Shown piece by piece: positions 9,041 to 17,164 of a DNA stretch of 64,000 bases. Each line of letters starts with the position of its first letter. The stretch's first letter is position 1. Location: the NCBI GenBank assembly GCA_024460105.1, contig JANFXS010000002.1:310001-374000 (forward strand). The letters run 5' to 3'. The stretch comes from Anaerotignum faecicola (GTDB lineage Bacteria > Bacillota > Clostridia > Lachnospirales > Anaerotignaceae). The position numbers and the translations under genes were made by a program. The notes beneath the pieces were generated by a model. The model saw nothing but the letters and a program-made list of their open reading frames with translations. It did not search any database and was not told the DNA's origin.

Positions 9041-9069
9041 ATTTTACAATTATTATTTAAAAGTGTCAA
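9041..9069 (-). promoter_or_regulatory. Sigma-A promoter of the cobalamin operon
   Basis: The minus strand shows TTGACA (9064-9069), a 17-bp spacer and TAAAAT (9041-9046). The predicted transcript start falls a few bases before the first strand of riboswitch helix P1, which supports the assignment. Confidence 0.8.
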
Positions 9070-9251
9070 ACAAATAACTGAAAACCCATTTTCACTTTCG
9101 CGCATGCCGCGTCTTAATAAATTCAGCCTTTAGTTGATCAGAACATGAAATTATGATAAAATAAATAAAAATATAAATCGGATTTTTTACAAATATAAAA
9201 CAACGCTTCTTTAAAAAATTAAAATGTTAAGTTGATTTTGTATTCCGCGTT

Positions 9252-9279
9252 TTGATATTTGCTCTTGTAATTGTATGAT
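9252..9279 (+). promoter_or_regulatory. Probable promoter of the 124-residue membrane-anchored protein
   Basis: TTGATA (9252-9257) and TATGAT (9274-9279) are separated by 16 bp and lie about 23 bp before the start codon. Each box differs by one base from the sigma-A consensus. Confidence 0.55.
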
Positions 9280-9302
9280 TTAACGGCAAAGGAGTTGATA
9301 AA

Positions 9303-9677
9303 ATGAAAAAAGGAAAGCGGCCCGTAAAATACTTCGTTTACATTTTCATACCTGTTGTCTTGTTTATTTGTATTTGGGGAATCCCCTTAAAAGAAACGGC
9401 TGTATCCGTAAAATCTCACGGAACAAACGTAAACGGTACTTTTACGGGAACATGGAGTCCTGTAAAGGGGAAGGAAGGAACTTTCACGGCGGAAGAAGGC
9501 TGGACTTTTGAGGGGATTATCAATCCTGACGGCGGATTATGGAAAGGCAAACTTACAAACTTCCCGATACCTCCCGAATGGAGGGAATGCGCTCCGGACC
9601 TCCCCGAGATCTATACGGGAACGGTGGAAGAGAATACTTTGTCTGATATAAAACTAAAAAATGTAAAACCAAAATAA
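9303..9677 (+). CDS. Hypothetical membrane-anchored protein with MORN-like repeats
   Basis: A 124-residue protein with an AAAGGAG ribosome site. Residues about 9-26 form one hydrophobic segment after a Lys/Arg-rich start, so it is either a signal anchor or an uncleaved signal peptide with the rest outside. The exported part has G-T-F-T-G-T-W, EEGWTFEGI and GGLWKGKLTN spaced about every 20-25 residues, resembling degenerate MORN repeats. A short Pro/Asp-rich stretch (PPEWRECAPDLPEIY) precedes the end. I do not recognise a named family. It stands alone between the divergent cobalamin promoter and a decayed repeat copy. Confidence 0.75.
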   Translation: MKKGKRPVKYFVYIFIPVVLFICIWGIPLKETAVSVKSHGTNVNGTFTGTWSPVKGKEGTFTAEEGWTFEGIINPDGGLWKGKLTNFPIPPEWRECAPDLPEIYTGTVEENTLSDIKLKNVKPK

Positions 9678-10302
9678 TCATTTTACAAAATATTTTTATA
9701 TTTTGACAACTCATAATTTACAAAATTTCCGTCAAATAAACAACCGTTCTGCAAAGACTTGTATAATCGTTTCAAGCGGTACTGGCAGTCAAAACTCCCA
9801 AACTTACTGTAGCAGCCGACAATTGATTTTTTAATCGAATTATGGCGCTATCTCATACAGCCATACAAATTTGCTGAATTCAGTTTATCGAGCAGTTACG
9901 TTCAGTTTAAAACGGCATTTACGGTTTAGAAACGTATAAGCGCATTATAGCCGCGCCAAAAGCATTTTATCCCTCTTCGTAGGCGCGCGCCTGTTTTTTA
10001 TTGTTCTTAAAACCGTTAATGCCTTCCTCAACTCCACATTGAGAAATTTTTGTCGTTCAATGCGAAAAATATACGGGCTTACCCGTAAACAATCATATAA
10101 ACCGTGTTGGAATCACAATACGGAACATTTCTCAAAGGGTAGGCCAAATATTTCCAACGACAAAGAACGGAAAAATTTACCATATTGAGCGTGTACTCCA
10201 TTGTAAATTTAAGATACCTTTCGTAAATATTACGCCTCATTGTTTCCTTTGAGAAATTATATTATTCATATACTTAATCGTCCCAAAAGTTAATAATTCC
10301 AC
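9678..10302. other. Gene-free stretch after the MORN-like gene
   Basis: About 620 bp with no credible reading frame. The right half (9901-10211) is a decayed copy of the dispersed repeat described separately; the left part (9678-9890) is AT-rich and I recognise nothing in it. Confidence 0.6.
9901..10211 (-). repeat. Decayed copy (copy 4) of the dispersed structured repeat
   Basis: Read on the minus strand, the start TTACAATGGAGTACACGCTC lines up with copy 2 (TTACAATGGCACATACACTC), and AAATTTTTCCGTTCTT, TTTGGCCTA, TTGAACGACAAAAATTTC and GTTTTAA follow in the same order as in copies 1 and 2. The far end reads TTTTAAACTGAACGTAAC, like TTGTAAACTGAAGCTAAC in copy 1. Internal pairing is partly lost. 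The same terminal motif TTCAGTTTA occurs twice, at 9889 and 9901, so the outer edge is uncertain. Confidence 0.55.
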
Positions 10303-10806
10303 CTAATAACTTCCCTTGCGGCATTTTTTCGGTTTCATTTTAAACAACAGATGTCCAAGGGCGCAATAATACGGCGGCGTATCGGGTTTAAATCCCAAAA
10401 TGTAATAATTAATCGCATCGTCTAAAATTATCAGTATTCCCGACAGGAAAAACCACGCCAAAGCGAAATACAGGTTTACCTGCCCGTCAACCCCGCTGAA
10501 CCTTAAATCATTATAATCCCAAATACCAAGTCCTTCTACAACATTCCATCTGTACCCCAGTATGCTTTCCGCCAGCACGACAATCATCATGCCCATAAAG
10601 CACTGAAGCAGGAAATCCGTGTCATAATCGAATATATTATTTAAAAGCCCGAGAAATACCGAAATTCCTCCGCCGAGCATGAACATGCGTATATCAGATA
10701 TTTCCCGTTTCCATATACATTCGATCAAAAAATATATGCCTCCGTATACAAAAAATAAAATGATATATTCTGTTATACAGCGTAAAAACCTGTTTGTTGC
10801 CCGCAT
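10303..10806 (-). CDS. Multi-pass membrane protein, putative CmpB/type-IV ABC-transporter-like family
   Basis: A 167-residue hydrophobic protein with about four membrane segments (roughly residues 10-27, 40-57, 65-83 and 110-128). The stretch ESILGYRWNVVEGLGIWDYNDLRF with a preceding FFVYGGIYFLIECIWKR resembles the Firmicutes membrane family annotated as putative ABC-transporter type IV (CmpB), where an Asn-x-x-Glu-G-x-x-WDY motif is typical. I see no ATPase partner nearby and infer no transport function. Start ATG at 10806 has a CAGGGGAA site. It is not in an obvious operon. Confidence 0.6.
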   Translation of the reverse strand: MRATNRFLRCITEYIILFFVYGGIYFLIECIWKREISDIRMFMLGGGISVFLGLLNNIFDYDTDFLLQCFMGMMIVVLAESILGYRWNVVEGLGIWDYNDLRFSGVDGQVNLYFALAWFFLSGILIILDDAINYYILGFKPDTPPYYCALGHLLFKMKPKKCRKGSY

Positions 10807-11296
10807 ATGTATTCCCCTGAAACCGTTTGTTTAATAAATAATATGAACGTCAGAAATATATTATTACCGCCCGCGGCATTATTTCGGCATTTATTAATGC
10901 CCGTATTAAAATTGCGCATATACCTCCTGCATTAACAGGCGTTTCGCAACTTGCCGAATTCTTATATAAGGGATTAAACTCATATGAAGTTTGTGCTGCA
11001 ACAGCATAATATACAGTATTAAATTATAAAAACATTTATATTGCGTGCCGAAACCAACTCCTTAAACAAAAAGCCTAACTGTATATTCATAAAATTATCA
11101 GTTTACAAGCCGCAATAAAAAAGCTGCCTATGCAAATATGCAAAGACAGCCTTTCTGTTTTTCCCGCATTTTTATTTTTCAGCGGACATTTATTTCAATA
11201 CAAGTTATATATGTATAATTTTTAATCGACAGCAGCATATATTATGCCGTCCTGCCGCACTTCCCAGCAGAAACGCTCCGCTTGCCGCAGATTAAA
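10807..11296. other. Gene-free stretch before the P1 peptidase gene
   Basis: About 490 bp. It contains the terminator at 11117-11150. A 54-codon open stretch on the plus strand (about 10850-11011) lacks a start codon, and an AGGAGG on the minus strand near 10925 stands only 3 bp from an ATG with a 48-codon frame that runs into the next gene; I accept neither as a gene. A single CAGTTTACAAG at 11099 matches the end of the dispersed repeat. Confidence 0.5.
11117..11150 (-). terminator. Intrinsic terminator after the P1 peptidase gene
   Basis: On the minus strand GCUGUCUUUGCA and UGCAUAGGCAGC form a 12-bp stem with one mismatch and one G-U pair, followed by six U (11117-11122). Confidence 0.7.
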
Positions 11297-12298
11297 TTAT
11301 TTTCCGAAAATTTCTTTACGGCTTTTAAATCCGCCCAATGTTTCGGCGTTCCTAACGGCGCTGGCAATCGCGTTCTCAACTGCTTTAACGGCCAATGTGC
11401 CGACAAGATTCATTGCAACAGGCACCTCGTTTGTCGACATGCAGAACATCGTATCCCCGTCGGACATTGTATGCGTAGGACGTACCGCACGAGCAATCCC
11501 GTCGTGCGACCATGCGGCTATTTTATGCGCCTGAGGCCTTGTGAGCTGCGCATTTGTAATTACGCATCCTATTGTAGTGTTTCCCATATAGAAATCCTCG
11601 GTTGTAATGTTTTCGCCTATGAATTTTTCAGTATCAAGGAAAGATTTTAAATCCCTTCCAAGGGCTCCCGCTATTATTTCCTGTGTGTCGGGATCAACAA
11701 CATCTCCTATCGCATTGCAGGCTACGACTGCTCCTACAAACAAATCTCCCCTCTTATAGCAGTATGTGCCAAGCCCGCTTTTCATCATCTGTTCCGGCGA
11801 ACTTATTTTTCCCACAGTAGCCCCCACGCCTGCTCCGACATTTCCATCATTGTGTTTTTCCCTCTTTAAAGCATTTAAGCATGCCCTATATCCCATTTGC
11901 GCATCAGGACGTATATCTTTGCTTCCGATAGCAAGGTCAAAAAGTATAGCCTGGCATACGACGGGCAAAGTAACGTTTACAAACGGAAGGCCAATGTTGT
12001 TTTCTTCCATGCATTTTTCAACGCCCGACGCCGCTCCGAGACCAAAAAGGCTTCCGCCTGAAAGCACGACGGCCTGGCATGACTCCATACAATTAAGAGG
12101 GCTTATTATATCAAGGTTTCTCGTTCCCGGAGCGCCGCCCCTAACGTCGGAGCCGGCAACCAAATTATCAAGTTTGTTTGCCAAAACAACCGTACATCCC
12201 GTAATAGCTTCCATATCGGCGTCATGCCCTATGCTGAATTCTTCCAAATCATAAATGCTTATAACTTCCAATTTGTCGTTCTGCTCAATTTTTTTCAT
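11297..12298 (-). CDS. P1 family peptidase (DmpA/L-aminopeptidase-D-esterase like)
   Basis: A 333-residue protein of the self-processing P1/S58 family, an Ntn-hydrolase fold. Diagnostic parts are GAPGTRNLDIISPLN, LSGGSLFGLGAASGV, GNVGAGVGATVGK and MGNTTIGCVITNA; the Thr in NTTIG is the expected self-cleavage/nucleophile position. The end AWSHDGIARAVRPTHTMSDGDTMF also fits. No signal peptide, so probably cytoplasmic; the substrate (small peptides or amides) cannot be told. The frame is open about 200 bp further upstream, but GAGAGGGG precedes the ATG at 12298 and the family match starts there. It appears monocistronic. Confidence 0.88.
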   Translation of the reverse strand: MKKIEQNDKLEVISIYDLEEFSIGHDADMEAITGCTVVLANKLDNLVAGSDVRGGAPGTRNLDIISPLNCMESCQAVVLSGGSLFGLGAASGVEKCMEENNIGLPFVNVTLPVVCQAILFDLAIGSKDIRPDAQMGYRACLNALKREKHNDGNVGAGVGATVGKISSPEQMMKSGLGTYCYKRGDLFVGAVVACNAIGDVVDPDTQEIIAGALGRDLKSFLDTEKFIGENITTEDFYMGNTTIGCVITNAQLTRPQAHKIAAWSHDGIARAVRPTHTMSDGDTMFCMSTNEVPVAMNLVGTLAVKAVENAIASAVRNAETLGGFKSRKEIFGK

Positions 12299-12784
12299 AG
12301 TAAAAACCCCTCTCAAATTAATATGCCGATAAGCCCGTACAACCGCCGCACAGTTTTTACAGACATAAACGATATTTATTATCCCGCCTGACTGCCGTTT
12401 TGTATTTTTTAAAAAGAGGCGCCAATTTAAAACTACGGGAACCAAAAACAGTCTGCCTATGCGCAAGTGTACTATAAAAAAACCAATAAAACCCACTTTA
12501 TTTAAAATTATATATGTATAGTTTTATTCTATATAGTTATAAAGCAAAAATAATGCCAAAAAATTTAATTTATAATTATTTTTTTTGTGAATATAGTCAA
12601 AGCCTTAATTTTGTTTTAAATAAGACCATATCTATAACGGCACATTAACAAAAAGTCAACTTTTTTTGTTGCAGTCAATCTCGTGCATTTGCGCACAAAT
12701 ATACCGGCCACGGCCTAAAACCCTTTTAATTTCAGGCATATTTATTATGTGCATTTTTCCCCGTTTGTGCATTATTGCAACACA
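12299..12784. other. Gene-free AT-rich stretch upstream of the P1 peptidase
   Basis: About 485 bp without a credible reading frame. It includes the peptidase leader (12299-12500), very AT-rich sequence (12480-12620) and small hairpin-forming segments such as GTGCATTTGCGCAC near 12692. Nothing else is recognised. Confidence 0.5.
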
Positions 12785-13067
12785 GCTAGTTTCAGTTTAC
12801 AAGGGCACACACGCCCCACAAGGAAAAATTTTCCGCATTTCTGTGTTGCATACGCTTGCCATAGGATCAGCTATGCCGGCGCATATCCTCCTTGAACTGC
12901 AAAAAATTTTTTCCTTGTAAGGTCGGAGAATTTTAACGGACGTCAGCGGCGTAAGAGCAAGGCAAAGACGGGCAGGCGCAGCAGTTCCTACGGCAAACGG
13001 CTTTAATACAGCTATTGCACTGCTGACGTCCGTTAAAACCGTATGTGCCCTTGTAAACTGAAGCTAA
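12785..13067 (+). repeat. Dispersed structured repeat, copy 1 (best preserved)
   Basis: About 280 bp bounded by inverted ends: TTCAGTTTACAAGGGCACA at 12791 and its complement TGTGCCCTTGTAAACTGAA ending at 13062, with one mismatch over about 23 bp. Inside are two arms: an AT-rich one (ACAAGGAAAAATTTT at 12818-12832 with a near-complement at 12904-12918, enclosing AGGAT/ATCCT) and a 17-bp perfect one (TTTTAACGGACGTCAGC at 12931-12947 with 13023-13039). The segment between the second pair holds GCAAGGCAAAG and CCTACGGCAA, also found in copy 2. No reading frame is present. GCTA flanks both ends (12785, 13063) and could be a target duplication or part of the element. Confidence 0.8.
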
Positions 13068-13092
13068 CATATAAAATATATTATTATAAAAT

Positions 13093-13121
13093 AAAAAATC
13101 CCATGAAAACATGGGATTTTT
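13093..13121 (-). terminator. Intrinsic terminator of rnpB
   Basis: AAAAATCCCATG and CATGGGATTTTT form a perfect 12-bp stem with an AAAA loop, with T-rich sequence beyond it on the minus strand. It lies directly after the RNase P RNA. Confidence 0.85.
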
Positions 13122-13123
13122 AA

Positions 13124-13464
13124 GTGAGCAAGTCTATAAGCCGGGTTCTGTATTAAACGGCCATCTATCTTGGTATGCTGTCGCCAGCATCATCATGCGA
13201 CAATTGCCAAAGCGGGACGAGCAGCCCCATTCGCTTTAATATGTCTTGCTTCAGGCGGGGTTTACAGAGCCCCCGGCGTTACCGTCGGGGCGGTGGGCTT
13301 TTACCCCACCTTTCCACCCTTACCATATATTATATGGCGGTTTATTTCTGTTGCACTTTCCTTGAAGTCGCCTTCACCGGTCGTTAGCCGGCGCCTTTGC
13401 TCTGTGAAGCCCGGACTTTCCTCCCTTCGCCGTAAAGGTTAGGGCGGCCGTCTGGCTTACTCAC
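13124..13464 (-). ncRNA. rnpB: RNase P RNA (type A)
   Basis: About 340 nt. The minus strand contains GAGGAAAGTCCGGGCU near the 5' end and ACAGAACCCGGCUUA near the 3' end, the two universal RNase P RNA blocks, plus GGGUGGAAAGGUG and GGUAAGGGU in between. The termini GUGAGUAAG and CUUGCUCAC pair as helix P1 over 9 bp. The general architecture looks like the ancestral type A rather than the Bacillus type B. It is the ribozyme that matures tRNA 5' ends. Confidence 0.95.
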
Positions 13465-13470
13465 GAATAA

Positions 13471-13499
13471 ACTATACCATATATCAAAAACCGTGTCAA
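13471..13499 (-). promoter_or_regulatory. Sigma-A promoter of rnpB
   Basis: The minus strand has TTGACA (13494-13499), a 17-bp spacer and TATAGT (13471-13476), with the RNase P RNA starting about 7 bp later. The -35 box overlaps the stop codon of the upstream kinase gene. Confidence 0.85.
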
Positions 13500-15157
13500 A
13501 CTTTAAAGACGCCGCCGCCGAGAAATTCCTTTAAAATAGAATTATTGGGAACACAGCCGCTGTCAACCGCAAGGAAATAATCCAGAAATTTAATAATCCT
13601 GTTTGCAGTTATATACTGCGGATAAGTTTTGTCAATCTTAAAAAGCAGAGGTTCTATATACGGCTTTAAAACGCACAGCTCATAAATTGTAGCCGAATTA
13701 AACATAACGTCGGCATTCTCCTGAAACGGAAATATGTTCCTTTCTTCACCGCGTTTTACGCTGGGCCATGTTTCAAGCGTTTTTGCCGCGTCAATGCCGC
13801 GGAACTGATGATCCCTTACAATACGCCTTATAAGACGGCTGTCGGAAGTTGAAATCCTGTTGTGATCGTCCACATTAAGCTGCGTCATGGCGCTTATAAA
13901 TATCCTGAACTTGCTTTCGTCCGGTATGTCCTTAGTCAAAGTGTCGTTAAGACCGTGTATTCCTTCTATAACTATAATATCGTCCTTGTCAAGCTGAAGG
14001 AAACGCCCTTTATATTCGCGCTGTCCCAAAATAAAATTATAGCTTGGTATTTCAACCTTTTCGCCGTTTATAAGACCCATAAGATCCTTATTAAACTGCT
14101 CTATGTCAAGGGCGTTTATATCTTCAAAATCGGGTTTCCCGTCCTCGTCCAACGGAGTAAGGCCCCTTTCTACGAAATAATCGTCAAGGCCTATTGTGTG
14201 CGGCACAAGCCCGTTAACCCTAAGCTGAACGCAAAGCCTTTGTGCAAACGTCGTTTTCCCGGAGGAAGAAGGCCCGGCAATAAGCACAACTTTAACTTTA
14301 TTTTTACGTTCAAGAATAGCGTCCGCAATTTGGGCAATTTTCTTTTCATGAAGAGCTTCGTTAATAAGCACAAGCTGTCCAAAACCGCCGTTAACAATAA
14401 GGTCGTTGAGATCGGCAACATTGTTGACTTTCATAAGGTTGCACCATTCGAGCTGTTCCATAAATACGGAAGAAACCTTGTCAAAATTAGCATAGTCTTC
14501 ATATTGATGCGGGTTTGACTTATTGGGGAACCTCAGAAGGAAGCCTTTTTCATATGGAACAAGATCGAACATTTTCAAATATCCAGCGCTGGGAACCATA
14601 TAACCATAGAAATAATCCAAAAACCCGTCTATCCCATATAAATTTACATTTGAAGCCCTCCTATATCTGAAAAGCCGGGCTTTGTCATGCATATTGTTGT
14701 TCATGGCTGTTTCAATTGCTTCATCCCTAGACATAACAAATTTTTCAATAGGTATATCTTCATCTACAATTTCCCGCATCCTGTTTTTGATTACATCAAG
14801 CGCGTCCTGAGTCGCCCTGAATCCCGGCTTGTTAATTTCGCAGTAATAATTATTGTTAATTGAATGTTCGATTATAATCGGCGTGTCGTCGCCCAAAACG
14901 TCCTTGGCCGCTTTTATCATAAGCATTGAAACGCTCCTGGTATAAACCCGCATGCCCTCTATATTTGTAACGTCGTAAAATTCAACGTCCATACTGTCCT
15001 GAACAGTATAAAGAAGTTCATAAAGCTCGTTTCCGCTTTTTGCAATTACAAAGCGCCTTTCATCATCGCCTGCCAGTTTTGCAAGCTCCATAAACGTAAT
15101 GCCCTTTGGGGCCGTCATCTCTTTACCGTTTACAATCACATTAATTCTATCCGACAT
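13496..15157 (-). CDS. Uridine kinase-like nucleoside kinase with N-terminal TGS domain
   Basis: A 553-residue protein common in clostridia. Residues 1-60 look like a TGS/ubiquitin-like domain as in threonyl-tRNA synthetase; residues about 65-260 resemble the ThrRS second additional domain (HSINNNYYCEI); residues about 290-553 are a P-loop kinase of the uridine kinase/phosphoribulokinase group with Walker A GPSSSGKTT (295-303) and DDYFVERG. The real substrate is unknown. AGGAGG lies only 2 bp from the first ATG and 8 bp from the second, so I place the start at 15157. It follows the Nif3-like gene by 12 bp. Confidence 0.88.
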   Translation of the reverse strand: MSDRINVIVNGKEMTAPKGITFMELAKLAGDDERRFVIAKSGNELYELLYTVQDSMDVEFYDVTNIEGMRVYTRSVSMLMIKAAKDVLGDDTPIIIEHSINNNYYCEINKPGFRATQDALDVIKNRMREIVDEDIPIEKFVMSRDEAIETAMNNNMHDKARLFRYRRASNVNLYGIDGFLDYFYGYMVPSAGYLKMFDLVPYEKGFLLRFPNKSNPHQYEDYANFDKVSSVFMEQLEWCNLMKVNNVADLNDLIVNGGFGQLVLINEALHEKKIAQIADAILERKNKVKVVLIAGPSSSGKTTFAQRLCVQLRVNGLVPHTIGLDDYFVERGLTPLDEDGKPDFEDINALDIEQFNKDLMGLINGEKVEIPSYNFILGQREYKGRFLQLDKDDIIVIEGIHGLNDTLTKDIPDESKFRIFISAMTQLNVDDHNRISTSDSRLIRRIVRDHQFRGIDAAKTLETWPSVKRGEERNIFPFQENADVMFNSATIYELCVLKPYIEPLLFKIDKTYPQYITANRIIKFLDYFLAVDSGCVPNNSILKEFLGGGVFKV

Positions 15158-15169
15158 CAGCATGGCCTC

Positions 15170-15973
15170 CTAAATATCTTTAAATACCTGCCCGTTAACT
15201 TCCGAGTTGAAAACTTCCATTTTCACCCCTTCATTTAAACATATTCTCTGTATATATCCGGAAATAACCGGAACAATAATATTTTCGCTGGCATAGTGCG
15301 TCGCGTCAATAAGGCATATGCCTTTTTCTATGGCTTTTTGGCTTTCATGGTAGCGCAAATCGGCCGTTATATAAACATCCGCGCCTTTTTTTACGGCGTC
15401 TTCCATAAATTCAAATCCGCTTCCCGTACAAAGCGCAATCTTTTTAACGGTTCTTTCAAGGTTTCCGACAACCCGCATGCTGTCAAGGCCAAGGGCGGTT
15501 TTAACCATTTGGGAAAATTCAAAAAATCCGGTTTCATTTTCCAAAATCCCAATCCTTCCCAGCCCGTTTTCTTTCCCGTCCTGCTCGCAGCTTGCCCTGA
15601 GAATTTCAATATCCTTAAGCCCTATAATTTCGGCGAGCCTGTCGTTTGTGCCTCCGAAAGCTATATCAAGATTTGTATGCATTGCATAATGGCTTATGTT
15701 ATTTTTTATAAGCTTCATGATTTTTATTCCGGCCGGCGTTTCATCCGTAATTTTTTTCACGGCTCCAAATAACATCGGATGGTGGGTAACTATTATATCG
15801 GCTCCTAAACTTATGGCTTCGTCTATCACTTCAAGCGTTGCGTCGAGGGCAACAAGCGCTTTTTTAATTTCCTGCTTCGTGTCCCCCACAATCAGGCCGG
15901 GATTGTCCCACGTTTCGGCCAATTCAACAGGGGCAAACTTTTCAAGGCGTTTTATAAATTCACTGCATTTCAT
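15170..15973 (-). CDS. Nif3-like dinuclear metal-centre hexameric protein
   Basis: A 267-residue NIF3/YqfO-type protein. Metal-binding features include THHPMLFG (His64, His65), TNLDIAFGGTNDRLAE with Asp, and DATHYASE near the end. At this length it lacks the PII-like insert seen in YqfO of Bacillus. The family is widely annotated as GTP cyclohydrolase type 2-like, but its role is not settled. It overlaps trmK by 14 bp, a pairing that is conserved in many Firmicutes next to rpoD and dnaG. Confidence 0.92.
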   Translation of the reverse strand: MKCSEFIKRLEKFAPVELAETWDNPGLIVGDTKQEIKKALVALDATLEVIDEAISLGADIIVTHHPMLFGAVKKITDETPAGIKIMKLIKNNISHYAMHTNLDIAFGGTNDRLAEIIGLKDIEILRASCEQDGKENGLGRIGILENETGFFEFSQMVKTALGLDSMRVVGNLERTVKKIALCTGSGFEFMEDAVKKGADVYITADLRYHESQKAIEKGICLIDATHYASENIIVPVISGYIQRICLNEGVKMEVFNSEVNGQVFKDI

Positions 15974-16655
15974 ACGCCGCTTCAGCCTCCTTCAACAATT
16001 CAATTTCCTTTTTTATGTATTCGGTTTTTTTAACGGCATTTTCCGTATCGGCTGATTTCAATCCGTTTTCTATTTCCGAAAGCCTGTTGAGCATGTATGC
16101 AATATATTCCCTGAGTACGGGACATTTTTTATCAATATTTATTTTTCCGAAAGAATAATAAATTTCTTTTTCATATTTTTCCTGACCTCTTACGGCATTT
16201 ATAATTGTGTAAAATTTTCCGCCGTCTACCACCATTTTTTCGTTAACAATTTTAAACCCTATTGTATGTATGTGCCTTCGCACGCTTTCAATGTCAAGCT
16301 GAGGCTGCAAAACAAGCTGTTTGAGGCTTTCGGCAACGCATGCCCCGCTTTTTAAAATATCTATAATAAGCATGCCCCCCATACCCGCAATCACTGCCGT
16401 TTCGACTTCTCCAGCATCTATTTGGGAAAGACCGTTTCCCAAACGCGTTTCAATTTTGTCTTTAAGGCCTTCCCTTTCTATATTTTCACGCGCTTTTAAA
16501 AGCGGCCCCTTGTTTATATCACAGGCAACCGCTTTTTTTATTTTTCCCGTTTTCACAAGATATATAGGCACATATCCGTGATCTGTGCCTATATCTGCAA
16601 TAATACCGCCGTTCACCTCGTCGGCGACAGCTTTAAGTCTAACCGAAAGTTCCAT
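15960..16655 (-). CDS. trmK: TrmK, tRNA (adenine22-N1)-methyltransferase
   Basis: A 231-residue SAM-dependent enzyme that methylates A22 of tRNA. The opening ELSVRLKAVADEV, the SAM motif ADIGTDHGYVPIYL, AVIAGMGGMLI and LVLQPQLDIESVRRHI are typical of TrmK. A TTG two codons upstream is in frame, but I prefer the ATG at 16655, with GGTGA as ribosome site. The ATG lies 2 bp after the stop of the upstream secreted-protein gene, so the two are likely co-transcribed. The predicted C-terminus is coiled-coil rich. Confidence 0.93.
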   Translation of the reverse strand: MELSVRLKAVADEVNGGIIADIGTDHGYVPIYLVKTGKIKKAVACDINKGPLLKARENIEREGLKDKIETRLGNGLSQIDAGEVETAVIAGMGGMLIIDILKSGACVAESLKQLVLQPQLDIESVRRHIHTIGFKIVNEKMVVDGGKFYTIINAVRGQEKYEKEIYYSFGKINIDKKCPVLREYIAYMLNRLSEIENGLKSADTENAVKKTEYIKKEIELLKEAEAAYEMQ

Positions 16656-16657
16656 TG

Positions 16658-17080
16658 TCAATCACCGATATAATTTAATATAACCGTCTGCGTTTCACTG
16701 TCCCAGCTGATCTTATCTTCTCCCAAACCAATAAGCATAGCTAAATCCGTAAGCGGCAGGAAAAGAACGCCGTCAGTTATCTCGGCCGGCGTTTCAACGG
16801 CTATTTCAACGCCGTTTAAAACCATTGTATCAGAACCGACAGTTATTTTGGACACCCTTCTCCCCATTAAAACGGTCGCGCTCTTTTCGTTATCGTCCCA
16901 AATTATCTGCGCCTTGCTTCCTATTGCGTCAAGCACGGGCCTTATGGGCATCATAACCTGCTTTTCTTCTATGTAGTTTCCTTCTTCTGATTTCGGCGAC
17001 GCGCCTTTGTCTTGTGCAAATACGCTTACGGGGCCGATTGTTAAGATACATATTATAAGCATTGATAAAAATTTCTTCAT
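16658..17080 (-). CDS. Secreted protein with copper amine oxidase N-terminal-like (stalk) domain
   Basis: A 140-residue protein with a classical signal peptide (MKKFLSMLIICILTIGPVS, cleavage probably after VFA). The mature part contains VMMPIRPVLDAIGSKAQIIWDDNEKSATV and LFLPLTDLAMLIG with IWD and ISWDSETQTV, the pattern of the Cu_amine_oxidN1 domain common in clostridial cell-surface proteins. It holds a single such domain and no enzyme module. Despite the family name, no copper function is implied. It lies between rpoD and trmK and has its own ribosome site AAGGAGTGAT. Confidence 0.8.
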   Translation of the reverse strand: MKKFLSMLIICILTIGPVSVFAQDKGASPKSEEGNYIEEKQVMMPIRPVLDAIGSKAQIIWDDNEKSATVLMGRRVSKITVGSDTMVLNGVEIAVETPAEITDGVLFLPLTDLAMLIGLGEDKISWDSETQTVILNYIGD

Positions 17081-17109
17081 TAATAGATCACTCCTTTTTG
17101 ATATATAAC

Positions 17110-17138
17110 ATTTTAACCTTTATCCGATTTCACCGCAA
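17110..17138 (-). promoter_or_regulatory. Possible promoter for the secreted protein and trmK genes
   Basis: The minus strand has TTGCGG (17133-17138), 17 bp, then TAAAAT (17110-17115), about 30 bp before the start codon. The -35 box is weak. Confidence 0.4.
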
Positions 17139-17164
17139 CAGATTTGCGCTTGACAGAAAAAATA

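Noticed and set aside
10750-10925. 48-codon minus-strand frame behind an AGGAGG
   Set aside because: The ATG is only 3 bp from AGGAGG, the frame runs into the start of the 10303-10806 gene, and the product (Asn-rich) looks non-protein-like.
10850-11011. 54-codon open stretch on the plus strand with genome-like codon use
   Set aside because: It has no ATG, GTG or TTG start and no ribosome site, and I recognise no homology. It may be a gene remnant but cannot be supported.
11098-11110. CAGTTTACAAG as a lone repeat end
   Set aside because: Only 11 bases match and there is no partner end nearby; it may be chance.
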